A DNA stretch of 64,000 nucleotides from Pedobacter sp. L105 (GCF_009765875.1 NZ_LMUP01000002.1:1-64000); one strand, 5' to 3'; numbered from the stretch's first letter, positions 34,872-44,327 are shown. Notes: generated from the sequence alone by a model not told the origin. Numbers and translations: made by a program.

Positions 34872-37304
34872 ATGAATAGACAATTACAGATTCTCGTATT
34901 TTTCCTTATTTGCAGTTTCTCTTTACGAGCCCAACCTAAAAACCCAACTGCTACTATCAAAGGGGTAGTAATTGATTCTGCTTCGAAAAAAGGGCAGGAA
35001 TATGTAACCGTTGCACTTAAACAGGGAAATGCCGCTTTAAGAACAACCCTTAGCGGACAAGACGGCTCTTTTCTGTTTAATAAAGTCACCCCGGGTAAAT
35101 ACACGATTGTTATTGCAGCCATGGGTTTTACCCCAAAAAATATTCCTATTGAAATTAACAAAGACCAGGTGCTTGATCTGAGTAGTATTAGCATTCTTTC
35201 TCAATCAAACAACCTGGCTTTGGTTAATATTACGGCAGCAAAACCAGTTATCAAACAGGATATAGACCGGATAACTTATGATATACAGGCAGATCCGGAG
35301 AGTAAAGTAAATACGCTGCTGGATATGATAAGAAAAGTACCATTGCTGGCAGTAGATGGAGATGATAACGTTACGCTTAAGGGAAACAGTAACTATAAGA
35401 TCCTGATCAATGGAAAAACATCTTCTATGGTTGCCAAAAATCCTTCGGATATATTCAAAACGATGCCCGCTTCCAATATAGAAAAAATAGAGGTGATCAC
35501 TACACCTCCTTCAAAATACGATAGTGAAGGCTTAGGTGGAATCATCAATATTATCACTAAGAAAAATGCAGATAATGGTTATAACGGAAGCCTCAACTAC
35601 AGACAGTCGGCACCTGTAGGGGGGAAATCGGGCTCTGGTTCCATCTCGGTTAAAGAAGGTAAACTAGGTGTTTCCGCTAATTTTGGTCTTGGTGATTACA
35701 AAAGCAGCAATACGGGTATAGGAAAAAGCAGGACTACCACTGGCGACTCGCCTACTGTCCTTAACCAAAGCGGATTGAATAATTACCATGGAAATTTCGG
35801 TTATTTAAGTACCGAACTGAGTTATGAAATTGACACACTGAATCTCCTTACGGCAGATATATCCTATAACAGGAATGATGAAAAAAGTTTTATCCCTCAA
35901 ACGTCAACACTATTTGAAAATTCGATCCTCACCCAGAGTTATGATTTCCTTGCCAATGAAGATGAGCAATGGAAAGGCTTAGACCTTGGATTGAATTACC
36001 AAAGGAATTTCAAAAATCATAAAGACCGCATATTTACCCTGTCATACAAAATTAGCAATTCTACCAGCAGCGATGCTTATGACCAGGAATTTCAAAACCG
36101 GTTTAACTATGATGCACTGACTAATCCCAATTACAACCAATACAATAATGCTAAATCCAATGAGCAAACCATACAGGCAGATTATGTAGAACCGCTCACT
36201 AAAAAACTAAACCTGGAAGGTGGCGTAAAAGCAATCCTGAGGAACAACAGCAGTAATTTTGATTATAAAAATCAAACGCCCACAGGTGAATATGTAACAG
36301 ATCCGGCACTCACTAATGATTTTAACAATAACCAGAATGTATATGGCCTGTACAATTCCTATCAGTATAACCTGAAAGACTGGGGATTTAAAGCCGGTGC
36401 CAGGGTCGAAGTGACCACTATTACCGCAGATTTCATCTCTCAGACTACTAATCTGGATAAGAATTATTTCAATGTGATCCCTGCCCTATCTATTAACAGG
36501 AAATTTAAAGACATGAGCAGTTTAAACTTTGGCTACACCCAAAGAATACAGCGTCCGGGCATCTGGCAGCTTAACCCTTTTGTAGACCGCTCCAATCCGA
36601 ATTTTGAAACCAGTGGTAATCCTGATCTGGTGCCTGTGTTAAACAATAGCTTTGAGGCAAATTATAGCAGGTTCAAAAAAGGATCTATTAATATAGGTTT
36701 AAACTACTCTTTTGCCAATAATACCATACAACAGATCAGCAGCTACAATGCTGCTACAACTATCACCAGCACAACGTATACCAATACTGGTCATGACAGT
36801 AAGCTGGGCACTAACTTTAATATCAGTTATCCTTTTACTGATGCCCTTAATCTAACGATGGGCGGTAATATGAACTATGTGTGGCTGGAAGGGATGGTAG
36901 ACGGAGTAGATTTTAAAAACACTGGTTTCCAGGGCTATGCCTATGGCTCTTTAACCTACAAAGTTAAACCCGACTGGCGTATTGGGGCAAATTTATCCTA
37001 CAACAGTGCATATGTATCCTTGCAGGGGCAATCCAAACATAACACTTTCAGTTCGTTCTCTGTGGCTAAAGATCTGATAAAGGATAAATTAACTTTATCG
37101 GGAAGCTTTAATAATATTTTCCAGAAATATATGGTGCGTGAAAACGAAACTACCGGAGAAGGTTTTACACAAAGCTCTTACAGACAGCAATATTTCCGCA
37201 GGTTTAATGCCAGTTTAAACTGGAAGTTTGGGAAACTAAAAGATGCCGTTAAAAAGAGTCAGCGGGGAATCAAAAATGACGATTCATCAGGAACTACCAA
37301 ATAG
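34872..37304 (+). CDS. Outer-membrane beta-barrel family protein with CarboxypepD_reg domain
   Basis: 810 residues from MNRQLQILVFFLICSFSLRAQ (an in-frame Met 21 bp upstream is possible). After the signal peptide comes a carboxypeptidase-regulatory beta-sandwich (~28-110: ATIKGVVIDSASKKGQEYV, GKYTIVIAAMGFTPKNI), a plug-like part with DRITYDIQADPESKVN and IEVITTPPSKYDSEGLGGIINI, and a long barrel ending SLNWKFGKLKDAVKK. Closest relative in the window is the 12748-14949 protein. TonB-dependent ligand uptake at the outer membrane is the usual inference. Divergent from the glycosidase operon across site C, so it may import the products. Confidence 0.9.
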   Translation: MNRQLQILVFFLICSFSLRAQPKNPTATIKGVVIDSASKKGQEYVTVALKQGNAALRTTLSGQDGSFLFNKVTPGKYTIVIAAMGFTPKNIPIEINKDQVLDLSSISILSQSNNLALVNITAAKPVIKQDIDRITYDIQADPESKVNTLLDMIRKVPLLAVDGDDNVTLKGNSNYKILINGKTSSMVAKNPSDIFKTMPASNIEKIEVITTPPSKYDSEGLGGIINIITKKNADNGYNGSLNYRQSAPVGGKSGSGSISVKEGKLGVSANFGLGDYKSSNTGIGKSRTTTGDSPTVLNQSGLNNYHGNFGYLSTELSYEIDTLNLLTADISYNRNDEKSFIPQTSTLFENSILTQSYDFLANEDEQWKGLDLGLNYQRNFKNHKDRIFTLSYKISNSTSSDAYDQEFQNRFNYDALTNPNYNQYNNAKSNEQTIQADYVEPLTKKLNLEGGVKAILRNNSSNFDYKNQTPTGEYVTDPALTNDFNNNQNVYGLYNSYQYNLKDWGFKAGARVEVTTITADFISQTTNLDKNYFNVIPALSINRKFKDMSSLNFGYTQRIQRPGIWQLNPFVDRSNPNFETSGNPDLVPVLNNSFEANYSRFKKGSINIGLNYSFANNTIQQISSYNAATTITSTTYTNTGHDSKLGTNFNISYPFTDALNLTMGGNMNYVWLEGMVDGVDFKNTGFQGYAYGSLTYKVKPDWRIGANLSYNSAYVSLQGQSKHNTFSSFSVAKDLIKDKLTLSGSFNNIFQKYMVRENETTGEGFTQSSYRQQYFRRFNASLNWKFGKLKDAVKKSQRGIKNDDSSGTTK

Positions 37305-37319
37305 AAGACTGATCAACGT

Positions 37320-37351
37320 AAACTAATGCCGGCCCGGGCTGGCATTAGTTT
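37320..37351. terminator. Bidirectional terminator between convergent genes
   Basis: AAACTAATGCC (37320-37330) pairs with GGCATTAGTTT (37341-37351), and a GC-rich inner stem extends it. It lies between the barrel gene stop (37304) and the cytochrome gene stop (37365). Confidence 0.8.
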
Positions 37352-37364
37352 ATCAATTGATATA

Positions 37365-37775
37365 TTATCCTTTTTTAACATTTAATGAAAGGATGTATTT
37401 AACCATTTTCTTTGCATCAGGAGAAGTTAATGCCGGATGGGGCGACATTGCCACCGGCCCCCAGTTACCACTACCGCCGGCAATTATCTTTTGTGATAAG
37501 GTATTGATATTAGCTGTAGTCATTGGATATTTCTTGGCTACATCCATATAAGCAGGTCCGACCATCTTGTTCTGCACATTATGACAACCCATACAATCCA
37601 ATGATGCGATCAGGGCTTTACCCTGGGCAATCTCTTGCGGATTAACCGTCATTTTATGCACCGTTGTAGTTTTTACCACGGTTTTTGTAACCTTTTTTGT
37701 TTGAGAAAAAGCTGTATAATTACTGCTCAAGGCAGCCATAAAAATGCAGCCGGAAATAATAAAATTTAACTTCAT
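37365..37775 (-). CDS. Periplasmic c-type cytochrome, class I
   Basis: 136 residues with signal peptide. One haem site CMGCH (in ASLDCMGCHNVQNKMVGPAY) and a downstream Met ligand in GNWGPVAMSPHP match small class I cytochromes of the c-551 type. Expected to carry electrons in the periplasm. Last gene of the minus-strand run that starts with a PQQ-type dehydrogenase, so it is probably that enzyme's electron acceptor. Confidence 0.9.
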   Translation of the reverse strand: MKLNFIISGCIFMAALSSNYTAFSQTKKVTKTVVKTTTVHKMTVNPQEIAQGKALIASLDCMGCHNVQNKMVGPAYMDVAKKYPMTTANINTLSQKIIAGGSGNWGPVAMSPHPALTSPDAKKMVKYILSLNVKKG

Positions 37776-37799
37776 AAAAATAGCAATGGTTTATAATAT

Positions 37800-38261
37800 T
37801 TAAATATAAGCGATGCAGTCCATCTCAACGAGTGAATCTCCCGGAACACCCCCTTTAGCTACAGCTACTGTAGTACGCACAGGAGGTTTGCTGCCAAAAC
37901 GACCTTTGTAGATGGAGTTCATTCCTTTATAATCAGCAATATCATTCAGGAATACCGATACTTTCAGTACTTTCTCCATTGACGAACCTGCTTTGATCAA
38001 TTCAGCCTCCAGCGCCTTCAACACGATTTCGGTATGTGCTTCAATGGTAAAAGGTGCAACGTGGGCTCCCATGCCAGCAATAAACACCATATTTCCTAAT
38101 TTAGTGTGACTAGAAAATAATGGCACATCATCTAATGTAGTGACATCCCCTGCTTTTTTTTCCGGTGCTGCTTCTGCTGCGTTAGCAAAAAAACCAAGTC
38201 CTGTTACGCCAACAGCTGATAATAACAATTTTTTTAGTGCAGATCTTCTTTCTGTTCCCAT
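37800..38261 (-). CDS. RidA/YjgF-family protein with export signal
   Basis: 153 residues. The N-terminus ERRSALKKLLLSAVGVTGLGFFANAAEA has twin Arg followed by a hydrophobic stretch and AxA site, a Tat-like signal (read in two pieces). The mature part is a RidA-type trimer subunit: GNMVFIAGMGAHV, KVLKVSVFLNDIADYKGMN, PVRTTVAVAKGGVPGDSLVEMDCIA, with the Arg that binds imine/enamine substrates in RidA (PPVRTTV). Ordinary RidA is cytosolic and deaminates 2-aminoacrylate; an exported member must have another role. Confidence 0.85.
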   Translation of the reverse strand: MGTERRSALKKLLLSAVGVTGLGFFANAAEAAPEKKAGDVTTLDDVPLFSSHTKLGNMVFIAGMGAHVAPFTIEAHTEIVLKALEAELIKAGSSMEKVLKVSVFLNDIADYKGMNSIYKGRFGSKPPVRTTVAVAKGGVPGDSLVEMDCIAYI

Positions 38262-38290
38262 TTTGTTTAAGATTTATAATGATTGATTTG

Positions 38291-39220
38291 TTAATTTTTC
38301 TTTCTCATGGTCCATTCACGGCCCGGTACATCCACCCTGAAGGTTTCCAGATCGCCCTGGTCTTGCAGCGTTACATACATCGTGCGGCCATCTTTTCCGC
38401 CAAAGGCAACATTGGTAGGCTTTTTACCTATCAGTACGATCTCCCTTAGAAGTTTTCCCTGCGGAGAAATCTTGGCGATAACCCCCTTGCCATATCTGGC
38501 CTGATAAATATTGCCATCTTTATCCACTCTCAGCCCATCCATACCAAAATCAGGAAATTCAATGATCAGGTGTTTGTTGCTGATCTCTCCTTTTGGTGAC
38601 AGGTCATAGGCCCAAATTTTCAGCACCTCATTGACGTATAGGGTTTTGTTGTCGGGACTCACATCAATGCCGTTTACCGTTTTCATACTGTCTAACAGGG
38701 TAAATTTCCCGTCAGTATCTATACGCCAGATACGTCCTGTACCTGCTTTCCAGTTCGGGTCGCTGGCATAAAGACGGTCTTTATTGTCTATTGCAATATC
38801 GTTTGGCTGGCTCATACTTCCTTCATGCGCAAATACGGTCAGCTTTTTTGTCGCCATTTCTACCTTAAGGATGTTATGTTTTGTATAATCAGCAATCAGC
38901 ATGTCGCCATGGCTGTCAAATCTGATCCCGTTGCCTACACTTCCTGCCGGCAGCTCCAGAAATATGCTGGCTTTCCCATCAGGAGTGATTTTTCCTATTG
39001 TACCTTCATGCTGATAATTTACTGCATACAGATTGCCATATTTATCAACTCCCGGTCCTTCTACACCAATGGTAAAGCTATTTTTGGGGGTTAAAAGAGA
39101 AGAAGTAAATAGTTCAGCAGATGAAGCCTGTGCTTTTACAGTAAATGACGCCCCTGTTAAAAGGGATAATAAAAGTAATGTTTGAGCACTTTTGTACCGG
39201 TAATTTTTGTTTTTAAGCAT
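38291..39220 (-). CDS. SMP-30/gluconolactonase-like beta-propeller, exported
   Basis: 309 residues with signal peptide (LLLLSLLTGASFTVKAQA). Six-bladed propeller segments: EGPGVDKYGNLYAVNYQHEGTIGK, GSVGNGIRFDSHGDMLIADY, SQPNDIAIDNKDRLYASDPNW, NGIDVSPDNKTLYVNE, MDGLRVDKDGNIYQARYGKG (each read as a separate piece). The conserved Glu, Asn and Asp metal ligands of SMP-30 lactonases are visible in EGP, QPND and the NGIDVSPD motif. It would open sugar lactones in the periplasm, a natural step after a PQQ-type sugar dehydrogenase in the same operon. Confidence 0.87.
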   Translation of the reverse strand: MLKNKNYRYKSAQTLLLLSLLTGASFTVKAQASSAELFTSSLLTPKNSFTIGVEGPGVDKYGNLYAVNYQHEGTIGKITPDGKASIFLELPAGSVGNGIRFDSHGDMLIADYTKHNILKVEMATKKLTVFAHEGSMSQPNDIAIDNKDRLYASDPNWKAGTGRIWRIDTDGKFTLLDSMKTVNGIDVSPDNKTLYVNEVLKIWAYDLSPKGEISNKHLIIEFPDFGMDGLRVDKDGNIYQARYGKGVIAKISPQGKLLREIVLIGKKPTNVAFGGKDGRTMYVTLQDQGDLETFRVDVPGREWTMRKKN

Positions 39221-39255
39221 GAATAAAATGATATAAAGTATAGGTAAGGTACGAA

Positions 39256-41025
39256 TTATGGTTTTGCGGTTGCTTTTCTTACTGCAGCAACTTCTGCCGG
39301 TGTAGTTGGCCCTGTTGCCGTATTGCCAAAGTTGCTTTTGATATAAGTTACTACCTGTGCTATTTCCTCATCTTTCAGAAAAGTTCCATGGGCAGGCATC
39401 ACTTCATTATAGGAAGCGCCTTTGACCTGTACTGGACCAGTCAGGCCATTCAGGATCACACCGATCAGTTTGGTTTTATCACCAGTAACCCATTCAGACG
39501 AAGCCAGCGGAGGAAACCGGTTTCCATCACCTTTACCATCACGCTGATGACAAGGGCTACAGTAGTTGGTATAAATTTTTGCCGCAGCAAGTAACCTGCC
39601 CCTGTCCAGATTATCTTTAAGGCTATCCGGGGTTTTGATATTGGATCTGGTAAGTTTACGTTTTGCCATTCCTGCTAATTGTATAGGCCCAAAGGTTTTT
39701 TTGTTGCCTTTAAACATGATCCGCCAGATTTTCCCTTTTTCCGTATCGCTGATGTATAAGGATCCATCCGGACCTTCAGCCAATCCCATTGGACGATAAA
39801 CGGCATCGCTTACATTAACGATTGGATCTGCTTTTGCGAAACCATCAGCAAATACCTCCCATTTACCGGATGGCAATCCATTTTTAAAAGGTACAAAAGC
39901 AATGATATATCCGGCCTGCGGATAGGGTGCCCTGTTGGTAGCACCATGAAAAGCAATAAAAGCCCCGTTTTTATATCTTGACGGAAATTGGTTTCCTGTA
40001 TAAAAAAGCAAATCATTAGGGGCAAAATGCGCGGGGAAGGCCACTATTGGTTTTGGTAATTTAGCACCGTTACCTTCTTTTACCTTATCGCCGCCATATT
40101 CAGGATTTAATAATTTCTTTCCTTTTAACTGATCATAATAGTAATAAGGCCAGCCACCGTTAAAACCATTGCTGCCTATCTTAAAAAACTCTTCGGCAGG
40201 CAGCATAGCGCTTTCCCATGGTGTATAAATAGCAGGCCATAGCATTCTTAAATCATCTCTTCCATGGTTAATCGCAAATAGGGAATTACTTTTGTTATCC
40301 CAGGCCATTGCCACAATACTTCTTAAACCTGTGGCATACTTTACGCCATCAGCCTGTTTCTGATTGGTTTTGTTTTCATCAAACATCCATATCCCACCAT
40401 GATCTACTAAAAAGGGGCTTCCGTCTGTCGGTGAATCGGGAGTTCCTACTCCAGGAGAGCCTGGCTGTCTATTTTTCACCTGCCCCGCATTGGAGCCCGC
40501 ACCCCATCCTACAAACATATGCCCCTTGCCATCAAAAGCAAGTGGTTTTGTCTGGTGTTCATGGTAAGGGGGATCATCCACAACTATGGTATCCAGCTTA
40601 CTATCAGGAACCAGCTGTCCCGGTTTCAATTTATACCGGTAAACTACCAGTTCAGAACTAAAATAGAGATATCCATTATGAATCCGCATTGCCGTTCCAT
40701 AAGTATGTCCGTCATACTTGCCAAAAGGAATTACAATATCTGCTTTCCCGTCATTATCCGTATCCCGCAGAGCGATATTACCATAACCATCATTCATTCT
40801 ATGGTTTCTGGCTTTTACATAAATATCACCGTTGTCATTTACCGCAATATGCCTCGATTGTCCATTTAAACTGTCGATTACAACTACAGCACGAAAGCCG
40901 ACCGGAAGGGCAAGTCCTCCATTGTCCTTATCTGCAGGAGGCAAACCACTATGAGGTTTATATAAACTAAAACCCATTACTACTAAAAAAATCGAAAAAC
41001 TAAGCAGGTAAAATTTTGTCCTCAT
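39256..41025 (-). CDS. PQQ-type sugar (sorbosone-like) dehydrogenase fused to cytochrome c
   Basis: 589 residues with signal peptide. Residues ~40-460 form a glucose/sorbosone dehydrogenase propeller: SRHIAVNDNGDIYVKARN, GLRSIVAMAWDNKSNSLFAINHGRDDL, YRPMGLAEGPDGSLYISDTEKGKIWRI. Residues ~480-580 are a cytochrome c domain: NYCSPCHQRDGKGDG and the axial Met in YNEVMPAHGTF. It oxidises a sugar or alcohol in the periplasm and passes electrons to its own haem. First gene of a four-gene minus-strand run (dehydrogenase, lactonase-like, RidA, cytochrome) with gaps of 24 to 35 bp. Confidence 0.9.
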   Translation of the reverse strand: MRTKFYLLSFSIFLVVMGFSLYKPHSGLPPADKDNGGLALPVGFRAVVVIDSLNGQSRHIAVNDNGDIYVKARNHRMNDGYGNIALRDTDNDGKADIVIPFGKYDGHTYGTAMRIHNGYLYFSSELVVYRYKLKPGQLVPDSKLDTIVVDDPPYHEHQTKPLAFDGKGHMFVGWGAGSNAGQVKNRQPGSPGVGTPDSPTDGSPFLVDHGGIWMFDENKTNQKQADGVKYATGLRSIVAMAWDNKSNSLFAINHGRDDLRMLWPAIYTPWESAMLPAEEFFKIGSNGFNGGWPYYYYDQLKGKKLLNPEYGGDKVKEGNGAKLPKPIVAFPAHFAPNDLLFYTGNQFPSRYKNGAFIAFHGATNRAPYPQAGYIIAFVPFKNGLPSGKWEVFADGFAKADPIVNVSDAVYRPMGLAEGPDGSLYISDTEKGKIWRIMFKGNKKTFGPIQLAGMAKRKLTRSNIKTPDSLKDNLDRGRLLAAAKIYTNYCSPCHQRDGKGDGNRFPPLASSEWVTGDKTKLIGVILNGLTGPVQVKGASYNEVMPAHGTFLKDEEIAQVVTYIKSNFGNTATGPTTPAEVAAVRKATAKP

Positions 41026-41526
41026 ATCAATAATTCCCTATTTGTGGTTCATTTATCATCTGGTTAATAATTTATAATATCTGGGGATACCTGTTCTTCA
41101 GCTAAAGTTTATCTATCCTTTCAGAAAAAAAGCGAAATATCAGTCAGTAAATTAAATGAATTTACAATTTAAATTGATTTTTGCACATATTTTCTAGCAA
41201 TTCACCCCCCCTACATCACCTCTCTATAGCCAATTAGCTTATTTATAGCGCAGGATTTTTCAATATCTATCACAAAGACACCTATTAGGTCATATCAGAC
41301 TAAGGAGATAGCAGATTTATTTGAAACATCTGTGTGACAATTCAGATTATAAGCGTGGAAAAATGACAAAACAACATTAGTCGCAATTAGTGATGCAAAA
41401 ATCAAAGCTTTTTCAAAAAACATAATGATCAATAGAAAATCACCATCAGGCAAACCATCAAGATGTTTTTAATAAAAAATTAGGGACACAAAACAGTCAA
41501 CAAACAACTGAGATAGGCAAAAATAA
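41026..41526. other. Intergenic region, 501 bp, possible remnant of an HTH gene
   Basis: AT-rich DNA containing a 12-bp palindrome CAATTTAAATTG (41165-41176). Around 41266-41410 the plus strand encodes SYQTKEIADLFETSV, a plausible helix-turn-helix start, then a stop, and further in the same frame TTLVAISDAKIKAFSKN. This may be a decayed DNA-binding gene; evidence is thin. Promoter for the minus-strand dehydrogenase gene should lie at the left end. Confidence 0.35.
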
Positions 41527-42939
41527 TTAATTGAGCCAAATTGGATTTGTAAGCGCCAGCATTTTACCATCTAACTTACGGATTTCCGCCCGGATGTAAA
41601 ATGTAGATCCTCGTTTAACTTTTAGCCGAATCATTTTTGAATCTGAGGTAACCGGAATTTTAAAAAGTAGTCCCTTACTCCCTATCAATGTCATTACCGA
41701 ATTTTCGCAACCTTTAATATCCAAATATACATGAATCAAAGGATCAGAATGTTGTGCCAATGTTTCGCCTATATTCGCAGTTTCACCAGCAGAGCGAACC
41801 TCAAATTTAAGCAAAACTGAATCTGTAGCAGCCAGATAGACCCTGCCTTTTTTAATTCCCTCAATAATTCCATTTCTTGATAATGCATTTGCATAAACAA
41901 CTGTTTGCGGCCGGCCGAGATTATTTGCAGAACCGCTAATTGTATGTGTGTCACTAGCCCCTATAGCAGTTTTCCTTAATTTTTTTTGCAATAGTCCATC
42001 CCACCATTGTAATGCCAGTTCATTTAATTTGTTCCATTGGCCATTCCAAATTTCAATGCCATCGAATTCCTGAATTTCAAATTTGAATGTTTTATCTCCC
42101 TTGTCAAAAAAAGGATGGTTGATAATAGCCAGTCCATTATCCTGATGAACCTGTTCAATATACTTTTCTATGACTTGATCTTCGGGTATATAACGCCAGT
42201 CGATCACTGTTTCAGGCTGAAGCCCAATGGCATTCCAATGGCCGTAAGCTGTAGTAGTTACTTCCTCACCATTAATAATCAGCAGGTTTTTTGAATCATA
42301 TTTACCCCAGCTTAAATTAGCCGAATTGGTATTATGTTCCGTAGAAATAATATAATTGAGTTTTTTGGTTTTGGCCTCTGTAACCAATTGTTCAACGGTG
42401 CGTTTTCCATCAGAATGTAACGTATGCATATGAAGGTCACCCCTGTACCAGCCTGCAATAACATTGACCTGTGTAGCAGCAGGTCTGATCTCGAATATTT
42501 TTTGATGTTTTCCAGAAACGAGGGTTATTTCCAGCGTCCAGTTGAGTCCGGCAAGTGCAATTGCCGATGGGTAAACTAAAACATTCCATGTTCCTGCTTT
42601 GATAGTACCTGCTATATAACCTGCAGATGCTTCTCCCTCATTGATAAAGAATTCTTTTTTAGCTCCTCCAGACCAACCCCTGAATCCGGAAACATTTCCA
42701 ACTTCATGCCCCTGGGGCCCATAAATCCCCAAATTAAAAACGTTGTGATTCATGTCATCATATCTCTCTTTTACCCTGATTTCAGTTGTTCCCTCGGGCA
42801 CATCAAACGGGACATAAAGTAATTTGAAAATTTTATCGTTGGTGATATGCCCACTTTTGATGACCGTGTCTAATTGACGGGCAGATACGAAATGATAGAA
42901 AAATTGAAGGATCAGAATAAGGGACAGGGTTTTCTTCAT
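41527..42939 (-). CDS. CehA/McbA-family PHP-type metallohydrolase, exported
   Basis: 470 residues from MKKTLSLILILQFFYHFVSA (signal peptide; an upstream Met at 42960 is less likely). N-terminal ~150 residues form a beta domain; then the PHP signature YRGDLHMHTLHSDGKRTVEQL with its two-His metal site, YIISTEHNTNS and IINHPFFDKGD, and ASDTHTISG. CehA/McbA enzymes hydrolyse carbaryl-like carbamates or phosphodiesters, but the family is broad and the substrate here is not known. Periplasmic. Stands alone. Confidence 0.85.
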   Translation of the reverse strand: MKKTLSLILILQFFYHFVSARQLDTVIKSGHITNDKIFKLLYVPFDVPEGTTEIRVKERYDDMNHNVFNLGIYGPQGHEVGNVSGFRGWSGGAKKEFFINEGEASAGYIAGTIKAGTWNVLVYPSAIALAGLNWTLEITLVSGKHQKIFEIRPAATQVNVIAGWYRGDLHMHTLHSDGKRTVEQLVTEAKTKKLNYIISTEHNTNSANLSWGKYDSKNLLIINGEEVTTTAYGHWNAIGLQPETVIDWRYIPEDQVIEKYIEQVHQDNGLAIINHPFFDKGDKTFKFEIQEFDGIEIWNGQWNKLNELALQWWDGLLQKKLRKTAIGASDTHTISGSANNLGRPQTVVYANALSRNGIIEGIKKGRVYLAATDSVLLKFEVRSAGETANIGETLAQHSDPLIHVYLDIKGCENSVMTLIGSKGLLFKIPVTSDSKMIRLKVKRGSTFYIRAEIRKLDGKMLALTNPIWLN

Positions 42940-43101
42940 GTTATTGATTAAGACCTGCAAATTAATCAGTTCATATTAACTGACCATTAATCCTGCCATA
43001 AATAGCCTTACCTTAATTCTCAACAACAATTATAGTTAAACCCTGGTCAGTTATACTATTCCGCTCCGGGAACGAACAACTGATCAGGGTTTAGACTGAA
43101 A

Positions 43102-43806
43102 TTATTTCAGCCTGTTTTCAAAAAAAGCTAAAGTATGCGCCCATGCTTCTTTTGCAGCAAGGGGCTGATAACTTTCACGTTCATCACAATTAAAACCATG
43201 ATCTGCATAAGATATGGTTACACTGGTATAATCTTTACCGGCTGCTTTTACTGCATCAACGATAGTAGTGATTGTTTCCTGCGGGATATGCTTATCCAGT
43301 CCTCCCCAATAAAACAGATGCGGTCCATTCAAATTCACAGCTTCATCAGCAAATTGATCCAAACCACCGCCATAATAAGAAACTGCTGCGGCTAATGGCA
43401 ATGTAGCATTAGCCAGGAAAGAGACCCTGCCACCAAGGCAAAAACCTACGCTGCCTATCTTATCCTTCGAAACAGTATCCTGTTCCAGCAGAAAATCATA
43501 AGCGCCTTTCAGGTCTGCGGTTAAACCTTCCTTAGTGATAGCCTGGAAGTGTGGTACTACAGAAGGAAAATCATTATAAGCAACTTCGATACGTCTTACC
43601 GTACGATGAAAAAGGTCTGGCGATACGACAGCATAACCCTCGGCACATAATCTTTCCGCTACATTGCGGATATGATGATTTACGCCAAAGGCTTCCTGTA
43701 ATAAAATAATAGCCGGAAACGGCCCGGCTCCTTCCGGAAAAGCAGTATACAGATCAATTTCAGTGTGATCCGCTAATGTTACGGTATTGAATTCGTGATT
43801 TGTCAT
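43102..43806 (-). CDS. Dienelactone hydrolase family protein
   Basis: 234 residues, no signal peptide. Alpha/beta hydrolase with a Cys nucleophile, Cys123 in IGSVGFCLGGRVS, and His in SYADHGFNCDERESY; FGVNHHIRNVAERLCAEGYAVVSPDLF is the usual N-terminal segment. The family opens dienelactones in aromatic degradation and also cleaves other small esters. No ring-cleavage genes are nearby, so the physiological role is open. Confidence 0.9.
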   Translation of the reverse strand: MTNHEFNTVTLADHTEIDLYTAFPEGAGPFPAIILLQEAFGVNHHIRNVAERLCAEGYAVVSPDLFHRTVRRIEVAYNDFPSVVPHFQAITKEGLTADLKGAYDFLLEQDTVSKDKIGSVGFCLGGRVSFLANATLPLAAAVSYYGGGLDQFADEAVNLNGPHLFYWGGLDKHIPQETITTIVDAVKAAGKDYTSVTISYADHGFNCDERESYQPLAAKEAWAHTLAFFENRLK

Positions 43807-43856
43807 TTATTTTAAACGGTTAAAAAGTAATCTTCTTATGATAATCAATGTAAGAA

Positions 43857-44327
43857 TTAACTATGCTGTGTGGAGTTTAAAAATTCATCATTCTCATCAT
43901 ATCCCGGATCTGTATCGATCAGATCATCATCGTCATCATCCAGATCCAAATCATCTTTGTCGGGTTCTTCAGGCAAACTATCGTCCTCATCTAAATCGAA
44001 GTCATCACCATCCAGCTCATCGTCTTCGTCATCATCCGGATCGTCATCATCCGGATCAGTTGACAAACTGGTAAACTGGCCTTCGCCAGTATCTTCACCA
44101 TCAGGTCCCGAATTAGTATCTTTATCATTCATTTCTTCCAATAAGCTATCTACATCGGCAGTTCCTACCTCATCAGTTTCCGGTAATGTTTCATCACCTG
44201 CTTCTGAGGGGTCGCCCATAACTTCCGCTTTTTCATTGTCGGCTGAATAAATAGATTGGCTCTGTTGGTTTTTTTCTTCTACGTCAGCACGCTCGTTTTG
44301 CACGTAGGTTTGATTTTGATTTTCCAT
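43857..44327 (-). CDS. Asp/Glu-rich low-complexity protein
   Basis: 156 residues from MENQNQTYVQNERADVEEK (the longer frame from 44393 begins with an unlikely Cys-rich stretch). Extremely acidic: the second half is runs of Asp broken by Leu, Pro or Gly (DDDDDPDDD, LDLDDDDDDL), ending NSTQHS. No signal, no membrane helix, surely disordered. Possible roles include cation or protein buffering, but there is no direct evidence. The runs of GAT/GAC codons create artificial Ser-rich and His-rich frames on the other strand. Confidence 0.7.
   Translation of the reverse strand: MENQNQTYVQNERADVEEKNQQSQSIYSADNEKAEVMGDPSEAGDETLPETDEVGTADVDSLLEEMNDKDTNSGPDGEDTGEGQFTSLSTDPDDDDPDDDEDDELDGDDFDLDEDDSLPEEPDKDDLDLDDDDDDLIDTDPGYDENDEFLNSTQHS

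Noticed and set aside
41165..41176. 12-bp palindrome CAATTTAAATTG
   Set aside because: Pure AT-rich palindromes of this length are expected by chance in such DNA; no supporting context.
41209..41225. Fourth CACTAC-type repeat (CCCTAC-N5-CTCTCT)
   Set aside because: Only the left half resembles the motif; the right half has three mismatches, so it is not counted as a site.
43838..44250. His-rich and Ser-rich frames on the plus strand (43838-44074 and 43870-44250)
   Set aside because: They are read from the antisense of the Asp-rich gene; GAT/GAC repeats give ATC/TCA/CAT runs. Neither has family features.
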